A stretch of DNA of 5,974 bases from Promethearchaeota archaeon. GTDB taxonomy: Archaea; Asgardarchaeota; Lokiarchaeia; Sigyniarchaeales; SOKP01. Each line of letters opens with the position of its first letter. Positions within the stretch are counted from its first letter, which is position 1. Shown here one piece after another: positions 1 through 4,963 of the stretch. Location: positions 1 to 5,974 of the forward strand of contig JAUWHL010000237.1 of the NCBI GenBank assembly GCA_030605895.1. Direction: 5' to 3'. Under the pieces are notes generated by a model, which was given only the letters and a program-made list of their open reading frames with translations, was not told the origin of the DNA and ran no database searches. The translations under genes were made by a program, and so were the position numbers.

Positions 1-144
1 TTTGAAATATTAGAAAGTCTTACAAAACCAGAAGAAATATATTCTGGATTATGTAAAAATTTTATAAGAAAAAGTAAAAATTATAAATTAGCAAAGAAAT
101 GTATTGAAGATTTTAAAAGATATCACCCAGATGTAATTTATTAA
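1..144 (+). CDS. C-terminal end of an unidentified protein (5' partial)
   Basis: The first 47 codons form an uninterrupted reading frame that enters from the left edge and ends at TAA. The peptide is lysine-rich and probably helical, with the stretches KPEEIYSGLCKNF and YKLAKKCIEDFKRYHPDVIY. The second could be the closing helix of a TPR-like or other helical repeat, but it is too short to assign a family and I do not recognise it. The gene converges on the minus-strand gene ending at 192, leaving 47 bp between the two stop codons. The frame is inferred from the absence of stops and plausible amino-acid composition; a chance open frame of this length is possible in AT-rich DNA, although stops would be frequent. 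Confidence 0.5.
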   Translation, partial: FEILESLTKPEEIYSGLCKNFIRKSKNYKLAKKCIEDFKRYHPDVIY

Positions 145-191
145 AAACAGAGTTCTTCCGAGGATATAGTAAACGGACCTGGCATAGAATT

Positions 192-1097
192 TTATTTCAA
201 ATCTAAAGTAGCAAAATCAAATTCTTGAAGTTTTAACGCGCAATCAATAATAAAATCTTTACAAAATTCTAATTGATCTTGAGAATACAGTTTCTCTTTT
301 TTTTTTAAAAATGGTAAAGGTATATCAATTTTATAATTTCTAAAATCAGTTCTAATAAAGATAACATCAGGAGTCAATAGGGAAAATTTTATGAAGTCTC
401 TTACGTTTATTCCATAAATTAAATATTTTAATTTATATTGAATGTTATTTATTGCATATGAAACATTATCAAGGTCGCTTCTAATAGCATCATCTTCACA
501 ATGAGGTATAAATTTCTCAAATCCAAATAATTGATATCTATATGCTTGTAATTTTTCTTCGAAGTCATATATTAAAACTTTAAAGGTTAAAGAGAAATAT
601 TCAAGAGCTCTTTTAATGTTATTTTGCTCATAGTAATTAACGGCATCTCTAAATAGGTCTTTAACATCAGAGTTATTAATTAAATCTATCAAGGAGATTT
701 CCGAAAAATTAATTTCGAATACGATTGAGCAATTATCTGAAAAGAAATCACTCGTGTTTACCCTGAATGATTCTATATCGGATTCATTTAATAGAAGCCC
801 ATGATGTTTTAAATTTACTCGTGCTTTATTAAGACGATTCATTTGATTTTTTTGAGAAAGCTGTTGTCCCTGCAGTTTCTGATTTATAATCCCCCAGTAT
901 TCCATAAAATTAATATTAGTTTGAGTACTTGCGTTTAAATATTCAGTAGATAACTGAAGAAATAATTCTATTGAATCATGAAACATCAATATCGAAATTG
1001 AATCTTGAGGAGTTTTTTGTCTAGACTGTCTAATTCCAAGTTGATATAAATATTTGATAAAGGATAGTCTTTTTAAAATAACCTGACTAATACTCAT
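192..1097 (-). CDS. Conserved-looking helical protein with a possible HEPN-like motif, function unknown
   Basis: This 301-residue soluble protein has no signal peptide or membrane segment. Residues about 33-55 read as an amphipathic helix (FHDSIELFLQLSTEYLN). Residues 89-100 carry LNKARVNLKHHG, in which R93 and H98 are spaced R-x4-H as in HEPN-domain nucleases. A second helical part, about residues 145-190 (VKDLFRDAVNYYEQNNIKRAL onward), is followed by a more beta-like, lysine-rich C-terminal third. I recall similar uncharacterised bacterial proteins with the order helix, ARV-x-LKHHG, then a phenylalanine-rich turn and ISL-x-LI, but I cannot name a Pfam family. The ATG start is the first in the frame's coding-like stretch and lies about 23 bp downstream of a TATA-like element, which would fit a leaderless or very short-leader transcript. 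The gene is transcribed divergently from the PP-loop gene. A nuclease or toxin role is only an inference from the R-x4-H motif. Confidence 0.8.
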   Translation of the reverse strand: MSISQVILKRLSFIKYLYQLGIRQSRQKTPQDSISILMFHDSIELFLQLSTEYLNASTQTNINFMEYWGIINQKLQGQQLSQKNQMNRLNKARVNLKHHGLLLNESDIESFRVNTSDFFSDNCSIVFEINFSEISLIDLINNSDVKDLFRDAVNYYEQNNIKRALEYFSLTFKVLIYDFEEKLQAYRYQLFGFEKFIPHCEDDAIRSDLDNVSYAINNIQYKLKYLIYGINVRDFIKFSLLTPDVIFIRTDFRNYKIDIPLPFLKKKEKLYSQDQLEFCKDFIIDCALKLQEFDFATLDLK

Positions 1098-1116
1098 TTT
1101 TTCAAATCATCTTTTC

Positions 1117-1122
1117 TATATA
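1117..1122 (-). promoter_or_regulatory. TATA-like element for the 301-residue minus-strand gene
   Basis: Read on the minus strand the sequence is taactatataga, with TATATA centred about 22-23 bp upstream of the ATG at 1097. Archaeal TATA boxes sit about 26 bp before the transcription start, so this would place the start at or very near the start codon. No convincing Shine-Dalgarno lies upstream of the ATG (only a GATGAT stretch), which agrees with a leaderless message. In such AT-rich DNA a chance match is possible. Confidence 0.4.
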
Positions 1123-1301
1123 GTTAAGGAAAATAATGCAAAAATAATAAGGAAGTTCGATAATAAATATTTTTCGGAAATGCTGGTACCTTACTTCTGA
1201 TCTATTTAATTTACAAGGCGAAAAAAATTTAATTATGCGTTTAATTCTGAAACCGAATAGCCCATATAAAGTCAAAAGTAGCTGTTTTTGTTGATTTTTC
1301 C

Positions 1302-1309
1302 TTTATATA
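1302..1309 (+). promoter_or_regulatory. TATA box for the PP-loop gene
   Basis: TTTATATA lies 45-52 bp upstream of the ATG at 1354. An archaeal start about 26 bp downstream would fall near 1331 and give a 5' leader of about 20-25 nt, enough for the Shine-Dalgarno-like GAAGTGAT at 1343-1350. The octamer GATTGATA is repeated directly at 1311-1318 and 1320-1327, just downstream of the box. That repeat could be a regulator site or chance. Confidence 0.55.
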
Positions 1310-1342
1310 CGATTGATATGATTGATAGCTAAAAATTAAATC

Positions 1343-1350
1343 GAAGTGAT
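1343..1350 (+). promoter_or_regulatory. Ribosome binding site of the PP-loop gene
   Basis: GAAGTGAT ends three bases before the ATG at 1354. It differs by one base from AGGTGAT, the complement of the archaeal 16S rRNA 3' end, across the last seven positions. It supports the chosen start, although the spacing is short. Confidence 0.5.
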
Positions 1351-1353
1351 AAT

Positions 1354-2523
1354 ATGATTGAACAACGAAATATATGTAGAAAATGCATTTTACCTGATGG
1401 ATTTTTAGGTGTGAATCTAAATTCTGAGGGGATGTGTGATTTCTGTAGTGATCCTGACCATAAAAATATTAATTGGTCTCGAAGGGAAATTAGTAATGAG
1501 CGAAGGCAAGAAGCCCTTGCAAATTGGAATAGTGTGGTAGAGGAGATGCAGCAGAATCATGGAAAGGTACCCTATGATTGCATTTTAGGATATTCAGGTG
1601 GGAAGGATTCTACCGCTCTTTTGGACCATCTTGTAAATGATTTGGGATTGAATCCTCTAGCAGTAACTTCAGATACAGGATTTATGACAACTATCGCTAA
1701 GGATAACATGAAGGATACCTTAGCCCAAATAAATGTAGATCAGGTGCTAATTGAAGAGTGTATTCCCACCTTTACCAAGATATATAAATACCACTTTTTT
1801 AACCATAATTCAAATGAAATATTCTTGGCACGGTATATTTGTGACTTCTGTTCTGATTTAATCCATTCCATTGTGGTAAAAGAGGCAATTAGACGAGAAA
1901 TTCCTAATGTTTTATTTGGATACTCTCCTGACCAGATCTTTCGATATTTCTATGAAATGCCCCAAGAAGAAGTTATAAAGGAATGGAAACCCGAAATTCT
2001 CGAAAGTCCTTTTTTCGATGATAGCGATAGTCGATGGTATTTAACTGACGAAGAAATTGAGAACGGAAATCTTCCACGAGTTTTACTTCCTTATCATGTA
2101 ATTCCATATCGAGAGCAAGATATTATTGAACTTGTAGAGTCAAAAAATTATATCAAAAAAGGACACGCAGATCCACTCCTTACAAATTGTAATGTAGTTC
2201 ATGCTGCCACTTTCTATGACTTTAATAGATATGGGGGAATCCTCTACGCATATCAATATGCTGAACTTGTACGCCAAAACCCTGAGTCGAGAAGAAAATG
2301 GCTTAGAACCCTGAAAATGTCTGCTCCTTTAATTCTTGAAAACACCTTTAAGCAAAGAGAGGTTAATGATTTTTTGGAACAAATTGGAGTATCACAGGAA
2401 GAAATGTTAGAGCATATCAAGGAGCAATTAGAAAAGGATCCTAAGAGACGCCAAATTGAAACAAATATTAATATGTTCAGGAAGAAACGAAGGAATAAAA
2501 AACCTATAGCGGTTCCTCAATAA
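1354..2523 (+). CDS. PP-loop ATP pyrophosphatase, WbpG/N-acetyl sugar amidotransferase-like or TtcA-like
   Basis: This 389-residue protein has the PP-loop signature SGGKDST at residues 81-87, after the hydrophobic strand YDCILGY. The family uses ATP to adenylate a substrate for amidation or sulfuration. N-terminal CRKC (8-11) and CDFC (28-31) flank LPDGFLGV and form a probable zinc ribbon, as in WbpG/WbuX-type sugar amidotransferases. A further CDFC (163-166) starts a helix that leads to LFGYSPDQIF, which lines up with the CxxC and GHHxDD region of the tRNA thiolase TtcA. C279, in PLLTNC, could supply the third ligand of an iron-sulfur cluster. The C-terminal 60 residues are charged and helical, ending in a basic tail. 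The ATG is supported by GAAGTGAT three bases upstream and a TATA box. No sugar-biosynthesis gene lies nearby, so the substrate is open: surface sugar amidation, tRNA thiolation or another nucleotide-dependent modification. The superfamily is certain; the subfamily is not. Confidence 0.93.
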   Translation: MIEQRNICRKCILPDGFLGVNLNSEGMCDFCSDPDHKNINWSRREISNERRQEALANWNSVVEEMQQNHGKVPYDCILGYSGGKDSTALLDHLVNDLGLNPLAVTSDTGFMTTIAKDNMKDTLAQINVDQVLIEECIPTFTKIYKYHFFNHNSNEIFLARYICDFCSDLIHSIVVKEAIRREIPNVLFGYSPDQIFRYFYEMPQEEVIKEWKPEILESPFFDDSDSRWYLTDEEIENGNLPRVLLPYHVIPYREQDIIELVESKNYIKKGHADPLLTNCNVVHAATFYDFNRYGGILYAYQYAELVRQNPESRRKWLRTLKMSAPLILENTFKQREVNDFLEQIGVSQEEMLEHIKEQLEKDPKRRQIETNINMFRKKRRNKKPIAVPQ

Positions 2524-2621
2524 ACTTCTAATTATTTATAAAAAATTGGTAATTTCTATAAAGTCTCTATATTTTCCCAAAAAAGCGTGATTATCTGATA
2601 CGGAAACAAAAAAATCATTAA

Positions 2622-2647
2622 AATATTAACAAAAATAAGTTAATATT
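2622..2647. repeat. Inverted repeat upstream of the 44-residue gene
   Basis: The 9-base arms AATATTAAC (2622-2630) and GTTAATATT (2639-2647) are perfect reverse complements separated by AAAAATAA. The element lies 50 bp before the start codon at 2698, where an operator could sit. Nine-base pairs of this composition are expected a few times by chance in 6 kb of AT-rich sequence, so function is unproven. Confidence 0.3.
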
Positions 2648-2684
2648 AGAAAAAAAAATAATTTTAAAATAATTAAAGAATAAT

Positions 2685-2691
2685 AGGTGAT
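2685..2691 (+). promoter_or_regulatory. Strong archaeal Shine-Dalgarno of the 44-residue gene
   Basis: AGGTGAT matches the consensus complementary to the archaeal 16S rRNA 3' end over all seven bases. It stands six bases before the ATG at 2698. It is the best ribosome binding site in the window and the main evidence that the short frame is translated. Confidence 0.75.
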
Positions 2692-2697
2692 TAGAAA

Positions 2698-2832
2698 ATG
2701 GCAAAAAAAAAAGCAGAAGGAAATCTTAAACTTGAATCCTTAAAAAAGCAATATAAAGAAGAAACTGGAAAAAACGCAATTCACTGCGGTAAATTAACTA
2801 AAGGATTCCAAGAATGGAAAATAAAGAAATAA
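2698..2832 (+). CDS. Small basic protein, 44 residues, function unknown
   Basis: The short frame begins MAKKKAEG and ends at TAA. It contains 13 lysines in 44 residues, giving a strongly basic protein. The core reads as a helix (LESLKKQYKEETGK) followed by NAIHCGKLTKGFQEWK, a pattern with a conserved-looking glycine, a phenylalanine and a tryptophan that suggests a compact helical domain and not random coding. I have an uncertain recollection of similar ETGKNAI...TKGF-x-x-W segments in small Asgard archaeal proteins, but cannot name a family. Nucleic-acid binding is a guess from charge alone. Evidence for translation is the perfect AGGTGAT six bases upstream. The gene stands alone: 174 bp after the PP-loop gene and 171 bp before the next one. 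Confidence 0.75.
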   Translation: MAKKKAEGNLKLESLKKQYKEETGKNAIHCGKLTKGFQEWKIKK

Positions 2833-2839
2833 AGTTAAA

Positions 2840-2898
2840 TTTCTAATAAAGCGAAATGGTAATAATGAGTTTAGAGCAAAAATAGTTTTCTAATAAAG
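2840..2898 (+). repeat. Pair of 12-bp direct repeats
   Basis: TTTCTAATAAAG occurs at 2840-2851 and again at 2887-2898, 47 bp apart, in the gap after the 44-residue gene. The sequence between contains no plausible gene. The pair may reflect a small past duplication or chance in AT-rich DNA. Confidence 0.3.
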
Positions 2899-2930
2899 AA
2901 GGAAAAATCAAGAATTTCTTTTCAATAAGC

Positions 2931-2946
2931 TTAACTTCTAAGTTAA
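2931..2946. repeat. Short palindromic element upstream of the zinc-motif gene
   Basis: TTAACTT (2931-2937) and AAGTTAA (2940-2946) are perfect reverse complements around a two-base centre. The element lies 57 bp before the ATG at 3004. As a near-palindrome it could be an operator for a dimeric regulator; a two-base loop makes it a poor RNA hairpin. Seven-base matches of this type are expected by chance here. Confidence 0.25.
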
Positions 2947-3003
2947 CGAAAATTTAGGGCTCTCATCTCCCTTTAATTCTATTAAGTTATTACAATACCT
3001 GAG

Positions 3004-3540
3004 ATGACTAGAATAAGTGAGAAAATAAAACGAGATAGATTAAATTTTATTCGCCATATACTAAGTAGGATTTGGAATTTTTTACTGAAGAAAAGACTGA
3101 GAATTCCCCCAAAATTCTTTTTGGGATGGAAGATGGATACTATTGAATTTGTTCAAGATGTCATCCTTCATGAGATCAATAAAAATGACGTAGAGCTTAA
3201 AAGTAGTGAAAATGGAGTGAAATATTGTAAAATTGAGACTGTTAAGTATAAGAATGATAATCTCGTTGAGAAACCTGGAATTGACATTAAAGCAATGATA
3301 AATGAAGATAATATTGAAAAGATTTCAGAAGAGAGAGGAATATCCACGGGCATCATTTATCAAAAGGGAAAAGACCTAATAATTGAATATAATAATATTA
3401 TATCAAAAGAGGTTGGTCTATTTTTGTATCTAACTGAACTAAAAAGAAAGGCACCATTGTGTAAACATATTAAGATTGACGGAACTAGATGTCAAAATAA
3501 AGTACGACATCACTGTAAATATTGTTATCTCCACAGATAA
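3004..3540 (+). CDS. Protein with C-terminal short zinc-binding motif (GTRC type)
   Basis: This 178-residue protein ends in a compact metal-binding motif. C153, C163, C174 and H177 are spaced C-x9-C-x10-C-x2-H, with GTRC at 160-163 and YCYLH at 173-177. This matches the widespread short motif of the form C...G-T-R-C...C-x-x-H found in small viral, phage and prokaryotic proteins (DUF5763-like by recall). C171 is a possible alternative ligand. Residues 1-43 are basic and rich in aromatic and leucine residues (FIRHILSRIWNFLLKKRLR), which could contact membrane or nucleic acid. Residues 45-148 look like a mixed alpha/beta domain that I do not recognise. No Shine-Dalgarno precedes the ATG at 3004. 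An internal ATG at 3133 (M44) follows GGGATGGAAG and could be the true start, removing the basic segment. There is no sign of an operon with its neighbours. Confidence 0.75.
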   Translation: MTRISEKIKRDRLNFIRHILSRIWNFLLKKRLRIPPKFFLGWKMDTIEFVQDVILHEINKNDVELKSSENGVKYCKIETVKYKNDNLVEKPGIDIKAMINEDNIEKISEERGISTGIIYQKGKDLIIEYNNIISKEVGLFLYLTELKRKAPLCKHIKIDGTRCQNKVRHHCKYCYLHR

Positions 3541-3626
3541 TATGCATAGATTTTCCACAATAATTATTAGGTCAGTAAATAGTTAGAAATAATGCAGGTT
3601 GACATCATCATATCCAGAATATCGTC

Positions 3627-3660
3627 TTTTTTTGTTACTTTCAAATAAGAATTATTTTTT
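3627..3660 (+). terminator. T-rich tracts, possible terminator of the zinc-motif gene
   Basis: A run of seven T at 3627-3633, followed by a second T-rich stretch at 3651-3660, lies about 90-120 bp after the stop at 3540. Archaeal RNA polymerase terminates at plain T-tracts. The distance from the stop codon and the general T-richness keep this tentative, and the second tract could equally belong to the next promoter. Confidence 0.3.
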
Positions 3661-3688
3661 CTTTTGCTAAAATTTTCATCTTTTATTC

Positions 3689-3922
3689 ATGATATCCACA
3701 TCTGTTCATAAAAATCCAAATCCAAGAGAACATTTTAGCATTGTAAAAGGATTCTATGTATCTGAAACTCCACGATCTGTTCTCATAAAACTTACAGATA
3801 GACAATCTTTCTGGTTTCCAAAAGTATTTGTATATCCCAATTTTACCCCACACACAGTCCCACTGCAAGATTTTAAAGTTGACGACAGATTATTAAAAAG
3901 GTTCAAATTAATCAACTTGTAA
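3689..3922 (+). CDS. Small beta-rich protein of 77 residues, function unknown
   Basis: The frame encodes a small protein with alternating hydrophobic segments typical of beta strands: FSIVKGFYVSETPRSVLIKL, then the loop TDRQ, then SFWFPKVFVYP, and a charged C-terminal part (DFKVDDRLLKRFKL). The order E-T-x-x-(S/A)-V-L-(I/V), a polar turn and F/W-x-x-P-K resembles small single-domain proteins I remember as E-T-x-K-A-V-L-V...W-x-P-K-S, common on prokaryotic mobile DNA. I cannot attach a family name. The proline and aromatic content and this pattern favour this strand over the open frames on the opposite strand in the same place. The ATG has no Shine-Dalgarno; an AT-rich element around 3647-3656 could act as a TATA box. 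It stands alone, 148 bp after one gene and 115 bp before the next. Confidence 0.6.
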   Translation: MISTSVHKNPNPREHFSIVKGFYVSETPRSVLIKLTDRQSFWFPKVFVYPNFTPHTVPLQDFKVDDRLLKRFKLINL

Positions 3923-3980
3923 TTTAAATCATAATATTTAAACAAAAAAGGTAAAAACAACCAAAGAGTTATTGATTAAG

Positions 3981-3988
3981 TATATAAA
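3981..3988 (+). promoter_or_regulatory. TATA box for the 96-residue gene
   Basis: TATATAAA lies 50-57 bp before the ATG at 4038. A start about 26 bp downstream would fall near 4010, giving a leader of about 28 nt that includes the AGGAGA at 4021-4026. The promoter, leader and binding site are all correctly ordered and spaced. Confidence 0.6.
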
Positions 3989-4020
3989 ATAGTTTTACTT
4001 AATTCTCTCAGTATAATTTT

Positions 4021-4026
4021 AGGAGA
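4021..4026 (+). promoter_or_regulatory. Ribosome binding site of the 96-residue gene
   Basis: AGGAGA starts 17 bases and ends 11 bases before the ATG at 4038. It is a purine-rich Shine-Dalgarno-like sequence, slightly far from the start codon. It supports this start over the next in-frame ATG (M5, four codons in). Confidence 0.5.
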
Positions 4027-4037
4027 TACAAAATAAT

Positions 4038-4328
4038 ATGATAAGAGATATGGATTTTGAAGAGCTTTACCAATATCTTAACGATCTTTATAATGAATTA
4101 AAAGAATATTTTGATGATGATCAAATTAATGATTTGCTTGATATTAACACCAATATCGTTAGATTTGGAAACATACATGCATTTATGGAGAAAAATTTTA
4201 GTACTATGTTTTTATTTACTTCAATTAAATGTATTTTGAAATCTCTTATTATAATAAAAGAGACTTATAAGACAAATCCAGAGTATAATAAGTATTTAGA
4301 TAAGATTTCTAAGCGTTGGCAAATCTGA
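4038..4328 (+). CDS. Unrecognised helical protein, 96 residues
   Basis: The N-terminal half is acidic and helical (DFEELYQYLNDLYNELKEYF, residues 7-26, then DDDQINDLLD). The second half has a hydrophobic amphipathic stretch (FLFTSIKCILKSLIIIKETY), then a basic tail ending RWQI. The hydrophobic stretch contains lysines, so a buried helix is likelier than a membrane span. I do not recognise the protein. It has the best-supported expression signals of the plus-strand small genes: a TATA box at 3981 and AGGAGA at 4021. Its last 13 bp overlap the beginning of the open frame for a beta-helix remnant in another frame. The overlap suggests that this gene, or the DNA carrying it, now lies directly against the broken end of an older surface-protein gene. 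Confidence 0.65.
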   Translation: MIRDMDFEELYQYLNDLYNELKEYFDDDQINDLLDINTNIVRFGNIHAFMEKNFSTMFLFTSIKCILKSLIIIKETYKTNPEYNKYLDKISKRWQI

Positions 4329-4738
4329 GAGAGTCAATAAATTCCGAACTCCAATTAATTGATAGTATAGGTATTTGGTTAATTTCTTGTGATGGAAATA
4401 ATATTCAACAGAATGATGTAAGTGATGCGTTTGAAGCAGTTATGTTTTGTTATTTATCAAATAATAATACTATTGTTGAAAACTGTATAAGTGATTCTAC
4501 TATTTGTGGAATCGGTTTACGCGAAAGCAATTATAACAATGTTTCAAGGAATATTTTGACAGATAATGAAATTTGTATTGAAGAGATTTCATGCGTTGGA
4601 AATATTATTGGAGATAATATATGTAGAGAAAGGGGAGGAATTATTTCCGGTTTTAGTCTACCTTTATTGATCCTGTTTGTTTCATTGAGTACAAGTACTT
4701 TATTATTTGTAAAAATAAAAAGACGTAAACAGAAATAG
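4316..4738 (+). pseudogene. C-terminal remnant of a parallel beta-helix surface protein with membrane anchor
   Basis: The 140-codon frame can start only at TTG (4316); an in-frame TAA sits at 4310-4312 and the first ATG is codon 43. Residues 17-105 show repeating asparagine-rich beta-helix coils of the PbH1/NosD type: GIWLISCDGNNI, AVMFCYLSNNNTIVENCIS, GIGLRESNYNNVSRNILTDN and CVGNIIGDNIC. Residues 109-132 form one hydrophobic transmembrane helix (from about GFSLPLLILF), followed by KIKRRKQK, a stop-transfer basic tail facing the cytoplasm. Complete proteins of this kind have a signal peptide and many more coils, and are anchored at the cell surface by such a tail. Here the signal peptide and most of the helix are missing, and no ribosome binding site precedes the TTG, so I read it as a truncated remnant. 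Low-level translation through overlap with the 96-residue gene cannot be excluded. Confidence 0.65.
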
Positions 4739-4760
4739 TCAAAACAAATATTAATTAAAA

Positions 4761-4776
4761 TTTTCTTTATTTTTTT
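4761..4776 (+). terminator. T-tract terminator after the beta-helix remnant
   Basis: TTTTCTTTATTTTTTT begins 22 bp after the stop at 4738 and is followed by a run of A, so it is T-rich on one strand and A-rich next to it. Archaeal termination needs only a T-tract. This is the most convincing candidate in the window, since it sits just after a reading frame and before a 190-bp gene-free gap. Confidence 0.45.
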
Positions 4777-4918
4777 AAAAAAAAATTTCTTTAACTTTAG
4801 ACGAATAATTAATAATAACAATAGTATAATTCATCTCAATTTAGAAAATTTAGTGATGAGAAATCTTGCTGAAGAATTCTTACCTATTTATTAAAAAATT
4901 ATTTTAACCTAAAAAAAC

Positions 4919-4929
4919 ATATTTTATTA
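4919..4929 (+). promoter_or_regulatory. Possible TATA element for the HEPN-TPR gene
   Basis: The sequence around 4919-4929 reads ATATTTTATTA and lies about 35-45 bp before the ATG at 4964. A start about 26 bp downstream would give a leader of about 14 nt. No Shine-Dalgarno is visible in that leader. The call rests on position and composition only. Confidence 0.3.
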
Positions 4930-4963
4930 ACTAAGACAGAAAAATTTTGAATATTGAAATAAA

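Noticed and set aside
1235..1294. 19-codon frame starting at ATG 1235 in the divergent intergenic region
   Set aside because: It overlaps the promoter area of the PP-loop gene, has no Shine-Dalgarno, and its composition is unremarkable.
3168..3356. 62-residue open frame on the minus strand
   Set aside because: It lies wholly inside the zinc-motif gene and is rich in serine, leucine and isoleucine as expected for the reverse of AT-rich coding DNA. No start signals.
3683..3960. Two minus-strand open frames (61 and 68 residues)
   Set aside because: Both overlap the 77-residue plus-strand gene, have irregular composition and no ribosome binding site. The plus-strand protein has a clear strand pattern.
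4531..4821. 96-residue open frame on the minus strand
   Set aside because: It is antisense to the beta-helix remnant and runs through the T-tract, giving a lysine and phenylalanine-rich start. It is best explained as a shadow.
4802..4894. Short open frame ending MRNLAEEFLPIY before the HEPN-TPR gene
   Set aside because: Only 12 codons follow the ATG at 4856. The upstream part is asparagine and isoleucine-rich as in random AT-rich DNA, and I see no related protein.
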